A stretch of 64,000 bases of DNA, taken from the NCBI GenBank assembly GCA_003971905.1, contig RSEE01000016.1:496001-560000 (forward strand). Direction: 5' to 3'. Below are positions 32,336 to 44,467 of this stretch, in pieces. The position numbers and the translations under genes were made by a program. How positions within the stretch are numbered: position 1 is the first letter of the stretch; each line of letters opens with the position of its first letter. The DNA is from Moniliella sp. 'wahieum'. Taxonomy: Eukaryota > Basidiomycota > Moniliellomycetes > Moniliellales > Moniliellaceae. A model generated the notes under the pieces. It was not told the DNA's origin. It made no database searches and saw only the letters and a list, made by a program, of their open reading frames with translations.

Positions 32336-35300
32336 TTGTCTGTCGGGCCGGTGGCAAGAAAAGCACCCACACCCATGCATCATGTACAACCCATCGCCCA
32401 TCCTTACCAAGTCGCCACCGCCATGCTTCGACCTCGGCTCAGTGGTGCCGCCCGATGGAACAAGCTCGCACACGTGCACAATGGGACAGAAGCATCTGCT
32501 GTACCTGTTTCCTCGGCCTGGTCCACGGTGCAGCAGAACGGGAGGTTGCTGTTCCAGTGCCGTGCTTGCCCAGTTCGACCGATGACCCAGTTTGATGCAC
32601 TCAAGCACGCGAAGGTGCGCAAGCACATCCATAACGTGGTGCTGGGTGCGAGGATGGGGGCTAGTCACGCCCACGCCATTGACGAGGTGGCCGAAGATGC
32701 GAGCATGCCCCCCCAGCCACCTAACGCACGCTCGCCTTCCCCTGCTTCCCGTGCCTCTTCACCTGTAGACACTACCATGGCCGAGGACGAGTTAGGCCAG
32801 ACGCAGCCCAGTGTTTCCTTTGAACCGCCTTCAAGAGCCCACGGGCGTGTCCTTTGCCGCCCGTGGGCGCGTGACAACCCGCTCGGCGCCTCGAATGAGC
32901 GTGTCGAGCAAATCCGCAACCAAGAGACTCTCGAGCACTTGCTTTTGGGCCAAGGTGATGATGTGATCGGCGACGAAGATGACTCGAACTGGACTGATGC
33001 CGAGGATGACCTCGACTGGGACAGGGAGATGATGGGCGCAGGGTCGAACGCCACGGCGCACGCAGCCGGATGCATTGCGTCTTCCGCCACACAGAGACGG
33101 CAGCATCACGGCTGGCGGCCCAAGCCTCATGCTGCTGAAGCAAGGATCAAGCTTCTGGAACGACTGGTGGCCAATCCCCCAGCGTCATGGCCTGCCGCAG
33201 GCGTCTTTGAGTCACCAATGGTACGTCACATGTCACATTCTTGCTCTCTTGCTCGTTTGAGTGTGACTGGTGAGATTAACCTGCCAGCCGCAGATCTGGG
33301 CAGTTATGAACGTGTTCTATGGCTCGGTATTCTCCTTCTCAAGGCGCCAGGCCCGGGCAGCATTGCTCTTGATGCGGCTCGCCCGCTGCTTGCAGTGCGC
33401 CATACCTACATGGCACAAGGTGTCGCAAGTGCGGAGGAAACTCAACGGGCCGTTCACATCTGTTCCGAAGTATGTTGACTCTTCTCTGAGCGAGACGTAC
33501 TTCAGTCCATTGGATGAGATCGCACGTCTGGCGTATGGCAACACCCGCTTGCGGAGCGTGATCGAGGACTTGCCAGTGAAGCGAGCTGTGGTGCGCAACG
33601 TATCAGATGGCCAACGTTTCTATAAGGTCATGTCACGACAGCCGACTGCTGTCAACAGCTGCGGGAGAGTATTTTGGTTGGACGAACCCGCGGCTGTGAA
33701 GAGGCAGAGACCTGACACACAACCTCCCCATCCCCAGCGGATCGTTCTTGTCCAAGGATGGCACATTGAAGCTGACTCAAACGCTCCTCGGCGTGTAATG
33801 GCCCGTGTGAGAGACATGGTTCTGGATGATGGTGCTGGAGGCGCCGCTGGCATGATACGGCAAACATATCGTGTGTCCCCTACAGCTGAACAATCGGTTG
33901 TTCCACTCGACGATCTCACGCCCTTCAAGGAACAGGCCTACCGTCGCCTGTCATTTCGCGACCAGTCTGGTGACGTTGTGGCGCAGAACTCGCTCCGCGC
34001 CATGTCTAAGGAGCATGGTGCCGACCGCGTTATCTTTGCACCCATGATGGCTTGGTGCGACGACGCGCGCGTTTTCAGCCACAGCCGGCAGCGTGCGGGT
34101 GCAACAGTCATCTACCTGTCCTGGGCCGGTCTTCCTCAAAGCCACCTGTTCGCGGATGAGGGTACGAGTTTGTTCATGGTCAAGCTGGGAACTGATGAAG
34201 TGCGCGCGTTTGAGGCCCTTGTGCGCCAGGTCCAGTATGTCTTTGTTACTAAGCTATCTTATATATATGTCACCGCTGACTGGCATTTCTGCTCAGGATA
34301 TGGGGAAAGACAGGCATCAAGGGGGCCGACGGAATATCAGGCCGCCCGATTGTCCTCATCCCCCTTGTTCATGCTGTGGTAGCGGACAACCCAGCGGGAA
34401 ACCACCTTGCTGCCCGTGCCCTCAGTCCTAGCCCCCTGTGCTGCCGTATTTGCGGGGCCAATTTCCAGAACCGCGGCCATGCTGACCAAATTCTGCATGT
34501 GCTCACAGGAGGTGTGAAGCGAAGCAATAAGCAGATCCAAGCGAACCTCGAGAGGCAGGTGGATCACGCTATCCTGGGCAATAACGCTGCATACGACCGG
34601 GAACGCGCCGCGACGGGCGACAGGGACCCCAACGTCCACCGACTCTGCTGCTCCTGTGTCGCCGACATGGACATGTTCGAGAATAAGGGTGAGAAGCAGC
34701 CCATTCACACTCGCCCGTCCCGGAAGGGATTTGCTTTGCCTAAGACAAGGGCTAGGGTCATTGAGCTGAACCAATCCGAGGCGGACGATCTGCGACGGAA
34801 GAGTTTCTTGATGTGCCCGGCGCTGTCCCTGCCGCAGTTTGATGTGGCGGACTGCTTTCCCCTCGACTTTCTTCACACCTTCCTCCTCGGAATAGGGAAG
34901 GACCTGCTAAAGTTGGTGGCGACAAGGGTGAAGCCTAAGGCGAAGGAGCAATTGGCGATATTCATCAGCGGTCTCAACACGGAGGGTATCCCTGGCGCAG
35001 AGGGCACCAAGATCCGAGCTAAGGGTTTGATGGCTAACCTAAAGACTGGGGTTGGGAAAGATGTGCGCACTATGCTTGTGGCTCTCCCATTCGCGGCACT
35101 CCCTATCCTTGAGACCGGAAAAGAGGCCAACAATGAGAAGGAGTTCACGTTTCCGATTCCGCTTTATGATGCTATCGTCGCGGCAGCCGACCTGCATGGT
35201 TTGCTTTCCAGGACATGGTACCCGGCAGCCGGGCAGGCCAGGGCCCAGTTCATGGTACGTCCCACAGCCTTGATTGATATACGGGTTTAGACGCTGACAT

Positions 35301-36596
35301 GCCTGTTATGGCTGGAACAGTACCGGGTGACCCAGACTGCATACCGACTGATCGAACGCCTTTCGAGACTCGGCCCCGACAGCGCCATGATCGCGACGCG
35401 ACCGAAGCTCCATCTCCTCCTGGCGCATACGTCTGATGCGCTCGAATTGTTCGGCCCTCTCCAGAACACGGACGCTGCCAGATTCGAGGGTCGCGTGAAG
35501 CACATCCGTGCGTCCGTTGCCCATTGCAACTTCCAGAACCTCCCGCGTGACACCTTGTACAACGTCATGGTCGCCGAGAAGATTCTGCACCACTCTTCAC
35601 CGGGGTATGATGTGTCTAGTGACGGCTCGGTGGTGGCTCGGCCTGGAGCTCCTCCCGGGGTGCTGGAGCAAGGGAAGGAAGAGCCCGACTACGACTCTGA
35701 TGGCATGGCGATTCCACGAGTGGTGCTGGCCCCAGCCAAGAACCAATCCTCGGTGGGTTGCAACAACCTCACCGACGAGGAGCTGGGTCGTTTCCAGTTG
35801 GCGGACCGTGTCAAGGTGCGGGCGCAGTACCTGGTGGGCAAGGCGGCTGTTATCGCTACAGGGGAGATGATCCGTGTGGGGATGAACGTGACGATCGGCC
35901 AGAAGTCGGCCGAGTACAGCGCGTCCGCCGACTTTGTTTGGCAAGATCCTCCGGATTGGGCGCGACCCGTTGGATGAGAAGGCTGCCTGGGTCGGGTACA
36001 GGCCGTACATCATCACGGGTAGCACGCATCGCTCAGGCTGCGCATTGTCCGCGAACTCGATGATGTGTGATGCTCCAGAAGAGTTTGCCCTATTGATGGT
36101 GAGCACCGATGAGTGCTGAATCCGGCTGCGTGACAATTGCTCATCAAGTACTGACACTGGGACATTGTGACCACAGGATGTTGGCAGCGAGGCGCCTCTC
36201 CAGCACGCCTGCACCAAGAAGTGCATGATAGAGCAAGACGGCGAGAAAATACTGGTGCACAACTACGAGAAGGACCCAGTCTCGGGGGAGAATGAGGCGA
36301 TGGAGTACTTCATCCCGGCGGCTTCTCATTTTAAAGCCAAGAATGGGAAGCGGCTGGTATTGAACGAATACGCTATGCGAAGTCCACCACACCACAAGCC
36401 GCACATGGACTTGAGGATCAGCTGGAAGTCCCCCGAACTGAGCGCCAACGCGCTGAGCAAAGACGTGGCCCAGAGGATTGCAACGAACGGTGCCATGCAC
36501 CTGTGGGACAAGCGCGCCAAGAAGAAGACACCTGCCGTGGCCGCTGTCGGAGGAGGGGGCAACAGCGGCGACTCTTCGGACAGTGATAATGATTGA
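32336..36596 (+). CDS. Large Tnp2/Plavaka-like transposase-related protein
   Basis: Five exons (introns 33221-33293, 34235-34296, 35255-35320, 36099-36176) encode about 1,300 residues. Near the N-terminus is a CxxC...H..H zinc-finger-like segment (LLFQCRACPVRP then KHAKVRKHIH), then an acidic linker. The middle has the blocks found in fungal Tnp2-type transposase-related proteins: FAPMMAWCDDARV with WAGLPQSHLF, then LIPLVHAVVADNPAGNHL followed by SPLCCRICGANF, and SLPQFDVADCFPLDFLHTFL. In relatives these are CDDTSG, LLADNPM/CRIC and D-x-MH...LG; here CDD, ADNP and CRIC are kept. The C-terminus is a Lys- and Ser/Asp-rich tail. Only one frame break is seen, at about 35935 before FGKILRIGRDPLDEKAAW. 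The ATG at 32423 is an alternative start. I find no terminal inverted repeats, so it may be a transposon core or a domesticated gene. Confidence 0.75.
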
Positions 36597-38493
36597 TGCG
36601 AGAACCAAATGGACATATGCATCGCGCGATGAGGATGAGTATAGGTTTGGTGTCAGTAGTCAGTCGTCAGTAGCCAGGCCATAGGGTGGTGCGCATCCCG
36701 GACCCATCAGCCGGAACCTCTCGAGACGTGAGATGGGGCGGTGGGCGGCGCTTTGACATGATGCGCATGCGCACATAAGCTTCTTTTGCCGGCGAACGAG
36801 CCAGGTGACGGGTGACTGTCATGCGTCCCATGCGCACGGGCATGGCCGAAGCGAAGGGGCGGTTATGGAGTAAGAGGCCAGACGGTGAGGCGTCGGTTGC
36901 AGCCCCAAATGGATGTCGCCACAAGCGTCGGGTCTCTGCCACGGCCTCCTCAGCCCCACTCCGCTTATCCAGCCGATCTACCCATTTTCCAATCCCGCCA
37001 TGACCCATGTTTCAATTTTTCACACCGCCCGTGGGGGCCGCCGAGGGTCCCAACACTTTCGGCCATCATGCATCATGCTGCGTAGTCACCAGACTGACTG
37101 CACAGACTAGTGATGCCCTGTCATCATGTCGTATGTCATAGTATGAGCAACAGGAAGAAATTTCGGGCGGCAATAAGGCGATCCATGTAGCCACCGCGAA
37201 AGGCCGACAGGGAGAGGAGAGAAGAGAAGCCTGCGTGGCTTTTTTGCGTACACCGAAATCAGCGGCCCAATAAGGCGGGACAATAGAATGGGAGTTTTGA
37301 CCGCAGCATACCCTCTTTGGGGGAATGGTTCACTCTTTCTTGAATCCGAAAAAAGCCGAGAGGACCTGCGGTGGATCCACCCGCACCGGCCATCTTGGCC
37401 CTTCTCCGCACCTCGGTCTTCCGACGCCGCCGCTGTCAGCCGCAGCACACAGCCAACTAGTCAACGCACATACGCCTCACCTGTCACAACAATGGCACCC
37501 CCTGTCTTCCACGCCCATCCGACCCAATAGGGTTTGCAGATTGAAACTTGAAGGAACGTGGGCCACGCTCCACTGACGCTCCACGCTCAAACCACGCCAA
37601 ACCACGCAGCACTCTCCCTCTCTCAATCCCCATCAATCCGCACGCCACACGCCCATCCGACACGACCACATGTCCACACACCCGCAGTCTCCTATATCGA
37701 CACCATCCATCAGCACAGTCTTGAGAAACTTTCTCTGGAACAATATTGGCTTTTTTCTCTTCTTCTGTATCCGTTCTTGACGCCCACCACGTACCACAAT
37801 AACCAACACGTCATATACACAGCGCGACGATTCTTCCTCCATCTCTCGGATCCCGCGGCATCTTAGCTCCATGACATGAGACGCGCAGCCACCTTCAGGT
37901 GTAGGTGTGTTGCTGCGGTGCCCCCTGGTCAGTTTTGCCCTAGAGGAGATGTCGTCCCTTGCATACTCGCGCCCAAAGGGCCGAGAATGTCGGTGGACGA
38001 CAGCAATGCACTTTCATGGATTTCGCACGTCTTCGGCGCCTGTCACTCCTCTGGGTTGCTATTGGTTCCACTCGCTATACCACCGACTGGGGCGGGGAGA
38101 CGACTGAGCGGGAGAGCGTGTCGTGCGACATCATGCATTGATACCTCACAGCTCAAATCGTTCCTTGCCTCTCTGCCAAGGGCCCGTGCTGGCCAGAGGC
38201 CAGCTGGGAAGATCCGTTCTATAGGAGGTTTCTCTACAACGAGAAAAGAGAGCAAAGGCCAAGATGGTATATGCGGGGCTACCGTATAATACTCCAAGAT
38301 TCTGCGAGGTCTCTATCTTTTTCCACCACCACTCCACATTTCTCCCGCGTCTCTCGTCTCTACGCACAACCAACAAACACCTCCCATTTCACTCCTAAAC
38401 ACAGCCCAGTACGTCTCATTCTTCCTTATCTCTTCCATCTACCCTGCTTTTTCTCGAGACTGATCAATCCTTACTTGCTCTGCACACAGCATC
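36597..38493. other. Intergenic, no gene seen
   Basis: Short frames only. 36655-36680 has CAGTAGTCAGTCGTCAGTAG repeats. 38290-38490 is a pyrimidine-rich leader-like stretch before the secreted-protein ATG, with a plausible intron end (CACAG) at 38485-38489. Confidence 0.45.
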
Positions 38494-38863
38494 ATGCTCG
38501 CTCGTACTGGTTTGTTCGCTACCGTCCTTGCTCTTGCCTTCTAGGGCATGGCTACAGCCAGCGCAATCAACGGTATACCGTGGGGGATCGGCGCCGCGCC
38601 AAGATGCGTCGGTGCAGTGCAATGCGTGCGCAGGCGCCCCTGGCACCTCCTCTCTTACTGATTGGTTCGGGCGGATCAACCTGCATGCTGGCCTACTACA
38701 GTGACGGTGCTTGCCAGAACGAGATTAGCGCCGCTCCGGGCCCTATCACCGTCACTGGCAACATCAACTCCAGGCCATTAGCACTGACCCGAACCAGGCG
38801 TGCCAATGCTAGGAAGGCTTCATACTATAGGCACAGCACAACCCCACGGTATCATTGCCTCTA
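38494..38863 (+). pseudogene. Small Cys-containing secreted protein, interrupted
   Basis: From 38494 a signal-peptide-like MLARTGLFATVLALAF is followed at once by TAG, then the same frame continues GMATASAINGIPWGIG, a normal signal-peptide end and early mature part. In other frames downstream are CNACAGAPGTSSL and STCMLAYYSDGACQNEIS, the type of Cys-spaced segment seen in fungal small secreted proteins. At least one in-frame stop and two frame changes break it. It may be a real pseudogene or an assembly-damaged gene; function unknown. Confidence 0.45.
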
Positions 38864-39534
38864 ATAATGTCCTGTTGGGGGGCTTCTGAAGCAAAACGCC
38901 TTGGTTTCCTCCCATGGACCATTGATTTCTCTCCTTTCCTCCTCCATATCTCTGCGCCTTTCACGCCAACAAGAGTTCGGTGCGGCTTTTATCGTCTGGA
39001 AACAGCTGGTACAATCTGGCTGTTTCTCCTTTTCGCTCCAAATGATTTTTTCTACAATAGCATGTATTAATATATAGTATAGTATCATCTAGAATCTGCC
39101 TTTCTTTTCCCATTTCATGTCGACGAGAGGTGCATTCTCTCTTTCACACCAACAAAACATATAGTGTGCGTTGGTCGTGCCCTCTTGCGTCGTCGCGCCG
39201 GTATAATAGAGAGCTTTTTTGTCTAAAACGATGGAGAGGAAAAGACTGTCGGAGAGGGGATGGAAAAGACCACTCTGTTGTAACACAGAGATGGCAGTTC
39301 CCTATTAGACAGACTCTTGCGACGCTTCTTGCACTAATACCATACCTATGTCGTTCCGTTCACAGAGTCAGGGGTCCACATGCCATCTTGACAAAACCCA
39401 GGCCAGGCCTCCATCTCATCATCACATGTCGTCAAGTACGAAATGCGCTCTGAGGCTGTACCAGCTTTGGGCCATCTCATCCCCTGGATGACACTCGAGC
39501 CATGCTTCCTCCTACTGCCTCCGGAGCAGGACTA
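38864..39534. other. Intergenic, no gene seen
   Basis: No recognisable gene; AT-rich 39055-39085 may be a transcript end of the secreted-protein locus. Confidence 0.4.
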
Positions 39535-40620
39535 CTACCGAGACGCCACGGTGAATACGATATGGAACGTTACTAAATTATGATATGTTGTGCGTGCTGG
39601 GCGGCGGTCTCGAGTCGTCGACGACGATGGTTGGCGCGGTTCGGGCCACGGTAGGGGGCGAGGCAGGAGCGCCGTCAAATGGGAGGGAGCAGCCTGTGCA
39701 GGTGTCAGGGGCACAGGGAGGTTGTGGGGATCGATGGGCAGCTCAGCGGAGTATGCCTTTGCCACCGTTTCGTTCCAAGACAGGTCACGGCATTCGACCG
39801 CAAACGCGTCGTTTCGCATCGCCCGAATGAGGATTTGGCGCCACACTCGTCAGAGTGGAGAGAAACGGCTTTGAACTGGGCGCGTAGATCCGCAATACCA
39901 GCGGTGACGGGGCCGGAAGTCTCTGCACGCGGTAGATGTTTGGGCTTCGAATAGGGTTTGAAGCCATCGGCGGGGCCCATAGTGGCAAATGCGGCGGTCA
40001 GCATCTCGTACGCGGCTGAGGCGAGGAAGGGGGTGCTTTGCAGGACAGCGTGCAGGACTGTTGGAGGGGATGCCAGCATCCACAATGGCCCAAAGAGCGT
40101 GGTCGAGGCGAGCGTCGTACTCCGCGGCAGCAAGGCCATTGAGAATGATGTCACGCGCGTTGGGCGTGATGGCAGCGACGGCATGTTCAGTCAATTTGAG
40201 CCAGCCGCGGACAGCCACGGGTCGGCCGTGCTTGACAATTGCCGAGTTTAGCGGGGAGGCAGGCAGCTCTGTCTATGGCAGATCGAACGTCCGAGGTGAG
40301 AGGCCATCGAACGTTCGAAGTGAGAGACGAAGCAGCAGGTGCAGGCTCGGGCGTGGGTTCGAGCGCAGGTTCGGGTGTGGGAGGGGCGCGTGCCGGCTTC
40401 GGCCACCAGCAGCTGGGGAAGTAGGGCCTGGATAGTGGCGTCGACAATGGATTGCATGTCGGGACCAGGGGGGGGGGGGGGGAAGTGACCACGGGGGGGG
40501 GGCGATCCTTGAGGCACCGTGGTCGGAGGGCGGTGGGGACAACGAAGAGTCGTTGCCGTCGGCGATATCGTCCATCTCGGGGCCGGCGGCGTTGGGTTCA
40601 ACGGCGCGGCGGTTGGACAT
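39535..40620 (-). CDS. Unknown protein, about 350 residues
   Basis: Not recognised. The start ATG at 40620 gives MSNRRAVEPNAAGPEMDDIA, then Pro/Ser-rich sequence across long C runs (G8-G14 on the plus strand near 40470-40500), then in shifted frames DMQSIVDATIQALLPQLLVA, a PEPALEPTPEPAPA stretch, LTEHAVAAITPNARDIILNG, a helical LHAVLQSTPFLASAAYEML, and a C-terminal LIRAMRNDAFAVECRDLSW ... HNLPVPLTPAQAAP. Four or more frame changes are needed. The alternation of low complexity and compact helices recalls retroelement Gag or an RNA-binding protein, but there is no diagnostic motif. Confidence 0.5.
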
Positions 40621-40847
40621 GGGGTGGGAGTGGGAGGTAGGGTGATGTCCAACAAGATAGGGGGTGGTTGGGCTAAAAGTCAGGAAGGCTGAGTGGGATC
40701 AAATTTCAAACCAGTAACATGTCAACCTGGTGACTGGTGACCGGCAGGGTGACCGATGACTAGCAAAGTGTGATTATCTCGGACCGACAGACGAGGTGGT
40801 CCCTTCGTGATACCATAAAATTTTGCATCGCTTGTTGCGGGGTATAA

Positions 40848-40925
40848 GCTCCGATCTTCCAGTGGTTAGGAAGTGGGATTTTGAATTAACTTCCCGAAAC
40901 CTGGGTTCGAATCCCAGTTGGAGCT
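40848..40925 (+). tRNA. tRNA-Gln(TTG), intron-containing
   Basis: Acceptor GCTCCGA/TTGGAGC, D-arm TTCC-AGTGGTTA-GGAA, anticodon stem TGGGA/TCCCG, loop T-T-TTG-A with a very short intron (about 6 nt, ATTAAC) before position 38, T-arm CTGGG-TTCGAAT-CCCAG. A T5 run follows as polymerase III terminator. Confidence 0.85.
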
Positions 40926-41589
40926 TTTTGCTGGCAATTTTTTAGTTGCAAGGATGCTGGTTGCGACGACACCAGAGGCTACTTGGAGCAATCCTTTCGC
41001 CTTGCTTTTTGCTACAACGCTGGTCCCAGCAGTGCCTTCAGCTGAAGGGTCAGGCTGTTCGTTCAAGCTCGCTGTTGGAAGTGGGCAACGTGCAGCTTTT
41101 GGCAACTGCCGCGCATCCCACCAGGCCGGCTATTCCAGCCTATTATCCCAGAGAGACAGCGCATGCGCGCCATGTCGGCAACATTCCGAGTATATGCATA
41201 CTGCGTGCTGGCACACGAACCGTTCCCGAGCACATTTCTGCTCAACGAACGCTTGCTGCCGGGAGCTATGGTTCCAATATCTGAACTTGTCCCGCCCACA
41301 GGATGCGCCTGCACCAGTACCAAAGAGAGCAGAATAGAATCAGATGAATGCAGATCTGGACGGCATAGCAAGCGCCTGAAGCTCCCACCTCAGGCGGGCG
41401 AGGCGTCACCTCGACAGTGGAGGAGGATATCAAAGGCAAACAAAAAGGACTCAGAAAGACGAATTCCATCATGGACGGGCCACACATCAGAGCCACAGGC
41501 TACAGAACGTAGACACCAGGACACCAATGAGAGCCCCCAAAGAGGTGAGGGGCCAAGTTGGGAAGAGACGAAGAGGATTCCCGAGGCAT
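40926..41589. other. Spacer between tRNA-Gln and the PHD gene
   Basis: Short frames on both strands only. Nothing recognised. Confidence 0.4.
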
Positions 41590-43742
41590 TACTCGCGCGC
41601 CAGGGCCGCCGTGCCCCCCGGAAGCGAGCCGTATTGCTGCTGAATTGGTACAGTTTCCGGTTCAAATCGTCCAGCAGCTGCGACGCATCTTTCCCCTGCG
41701 CTGTCACCTCAACTCCAACCGATGCGACCGAGGCAGAAGAGGTCAAGCCTTGTCTGGACAAGCCCATCCGGCGCAGACGCGTTCTCGAGAGGCCGCCTCA
41801 ATTTGCGCGCCATCACATACTCTCCAATCGCTCGAATGCGCTTGCGCATCTCCCATCGTGTCCTTCGGGCGGGGAAACGGATCTTGCTGCCTGGCTCGGT
41901 GCGCTTGTCGACCTGGTACCGCTTTCCCCCTTCTTCACCACCCCTTCCACCTCGACAGCCTCCTCCACCTGCACATCCGATGGTGAAGAGGGCAAGACGT
42001 GGGCCATGTGCATCAGGTGCTCCGGCAACGTTGGGCAGCGGCCGCCGCCGCAGGCGGCAATTGGACCTTGGCCGGAACCACATCCCGCGCCGCAGCAGAT
42101 CCGCGGCTAGTTCCGCGAGGTGCTTGGTCGGCGAGGGGGAGCTTTCTTGGACCGGAGTAGAAGCCAGACTTTCTTGGGCCTTGGTCTCCTTCTCCTTACG
42201 CCAACCTTGCGTCCATTGGGCTTCTTATCACTCTCGTCCTCTTCGGCTCGCTGTAGGTAAGGTTGGGTCAGTACTTCTGAAAGAACATGAAAGAGAAGCG
42301 AAAAAAAAAGCACAAGAACACAAGGACATACTCTTTTCTGGGGGCGTGGAACGTTTACGCTTTCGTTGACCACTTCTCTCGCTTGGGTCCTCCTCGGGGA
42401 CAGCAGGTTCCTCCAGTAGATGGGCCGGAATAGGTTCCCAGCCATAGTTGCTGTCGCGCGAGTTCATCGTTGCTCTCCGCTGGGTGGGGGAGGGGATGGG
42501 AAGTGAGGCTAGTGGGGGCGAGACGTTGCGACGGGTAGAGGGCCATTGTTGGGAAGGGGCAGGCGTGCCGTGGAAGGCAGGACAGGATGGGCTCTCCGTT
42601 GCCGAATGGCCAAACTGGACAGCAATTGGCCGCCTCCAGCTCAGCTCGAGTCGCCGTACCATTTCGTCGAGACGCATGCGGGCTCTTCTTGGAACGTTGG
42701 AGGTAGCCTAGGTCGCGCAAAAGGCGAATATGCAGGGTCAGGGCGGCACTGCTCGCAGTAATACACATCCGGGACTCGTCCCCCTTCCATGCCCATGCAG
42801 ACACAATGCTGCCAGCAATGGCACGTGTCGCATTGGATCTCAGTCCAATCGACTCTTCCTCGGAACCACAAATGCAACGCGTTCGCCTCGTCACCTTCGC
42901 CCTCTTCGCCCTCGCCCTCGTCCCCCTCGCCCTCGTCACAAGCCTGAGATATCCAAGCTGGTGTTCATGCCAGATGCGGCATCTGTGTGGCATCTTGCTT
43001 AGGAGGCGATTGAGCGTCAGGGGTGCCCTCTACCCCGTCCTTGTCAAAATGCTGCTCTTCCACCTTGTCCTTAGCGGAAGAGGTACGCTTGAATGGCTTG
43101 GACTCGGCACTGGATGCGCGGGCGGACGAACTGGAAGAGCTCGTATGGGTGGGTGGAGATAGCTGGGTGCGGGCCCGCCGGCGGGGACCCTCAATCACTT
43201 CGCCATCGCCAATGGTGGAGAGGCCGAGTTGAGAAAGCTCTTTGAGTGTCGAGGGCATCCGCCGTTCTTTCTTTTCTTGCCTTCGCTGCCCTCGTCGGAA
43301 TCATGTTCGGATAGCGGCTCGGTCTTGGTGGTGTGGGGGGCAGTAGCGGCATCGCCACTGTGTTCCGACTGGTCCTCGGAGAGGGGTTCGGGCTTGGCAG
43401 GCTTCGCATCGTGTTCATCTTCTTGGCCCTGCGCGTGCTCTAGGTCGGCGTCAGCGTCAGACTGGCCAGGAGAATGGGTGTGGACGGCAGTGGAGGAGTG
43501 ATGAGGGGGAGGGGGGGGGCGCGGGCAGCGGCCGGGCAACGCCATCGGCCGTATCGGCATCGGCATCGGCATCGGCATCGGCATTTGCATCGGCGGGGGC
43601 GGACGCTGCGACGGGGCTGGCCGGCGGGGCAGCAGAAGCAGCGCGCGAGGCAGGCGCATGCTCCGACGGCGGCTGGGAGACAGGCGTAGGCTCGCGGGAG
43701 CCAGCAAGCTCGCCCCTCGAGTTCGTGGTCAGACGGCGGCAT
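41590..43742 (-). CDS. CTI6: PHD-finger protein, Cti6-like (Rpd3L histone deacetylase subunit)
   Basis: A PHD finger is encoded at about 42730-42880: TRCICGSEEES, then WTEIQCDTCHCWQHCVCMG and VPDVYYCEQCRPD, giving the C4HC3 ligands in order. The YYCEQCRPD end and a C-terminal Arg-rich helix (TRWEMRKRIRAIGEYVMAR) followed by QLLDDLNRKLYQF resemble Cti6, which links the Rpd3L deacetylase and Cyc8-Tup1 to H3K4me3. Upstream, the N-terminus from 43742 (MPPSDHELEGRA) is disordered: Ser/Pro-rich, an (Ala-Asp)n run from a GATGCC hexamer repeat at 43554-43590, and a KKRK patch. An intron of about 80 nt ends at 42252 (GTATGT donor at about 42333). The stop at 41590 follows GGTAALARE. Six or more frame changes are needed, one inside the PHD finger. 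A Set3-type PHD protein is the main alternative; no SET domain is visible. Confidence 0.75.
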
Positions 43743-44097
43743 GGCAGGGGGGGGGGGTGGTGGTGGCAGCGGGCGGTCGTTCGACCTTACGTGGGCGAGC
43801 AGGGCGATTGCATGACAAGACCGACCGTTTCTGCCATGGCTTGCTGGCTGCTGCGAGTCTCTGCCGGCGTCCAGCCCGGGGGAGAAACGCCTGCGCAGTT
43901 CCGCTGGGCGGAATGGGATGGGCCAACCCCAGCAAGCCGAGGATCCCCCAGGCTGATCTGAGCAGCGCTCAGCTGGCGGAGGCCCCCCGCTTGCACCGAC
44001 TCGCGGCCCGGCCGCCCGAGCCGGCACAGGGGGAGTGGCCGCCTGCCGGTGGAGTCTGGGAGTGCGCTACGTGTGACATGTGGCATGTGTCATCTGA

Positions 44098-44133
44098 CAT
44101 GATGCATGATGCATGATGCATGATGCATGATCA
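44098..44133. repeat. (ATGATGC)n tandem repeat
   Basis: Five units of CATGATG(C) make overlapping ATGCAT palindromes. Shorter versions lie at 3830-3850 and 53459-53482. Confidence 0.85.
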
Positions 44134-44467
44134 ACCAACATTCCGCACGAGTGCGCTGCTGGCGCTCGCTAATCGCGCGCCAATCATTCTCGACGCGGAC
44201 CTTCTTGAAATGAACATTCGATAGCCAACCTCCCGCGACGGCCCTTGCATGCGGCCTCCGGCCTTCTACGGCCGCTTGCTCGGCTTGGCCGCCGAGTGGC
44301 TTCAACTTCAAGCTTCAAGCTCCAAGCTTCACTAGTCAGTCCACCGAGTAGCTCGTCTCTCCTCGCCCGCCCAACGCCGCCTCGCACGACAGCCCCCAAC
44401 AGCTCACCCAGCGTCGCAAAAAGACGCCACCCCCGCTCCCACGCTTCTCCGCCCCCTCGCCCCCACC

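Noticed and set aside
30038-36680. Terminal inverted repeats around the Tnp2-like unit
   Set aside because: I looked for CACTA-type or other matching ends near 29.5-30.0 and 36.6-37.1 kb and found no convincing pair.
41163-42110. 315-codon plus-strand frame
   Set aside because: It overlaps the Cti6-like gene on the other strand, whose C-terminal motifs are recognisable.
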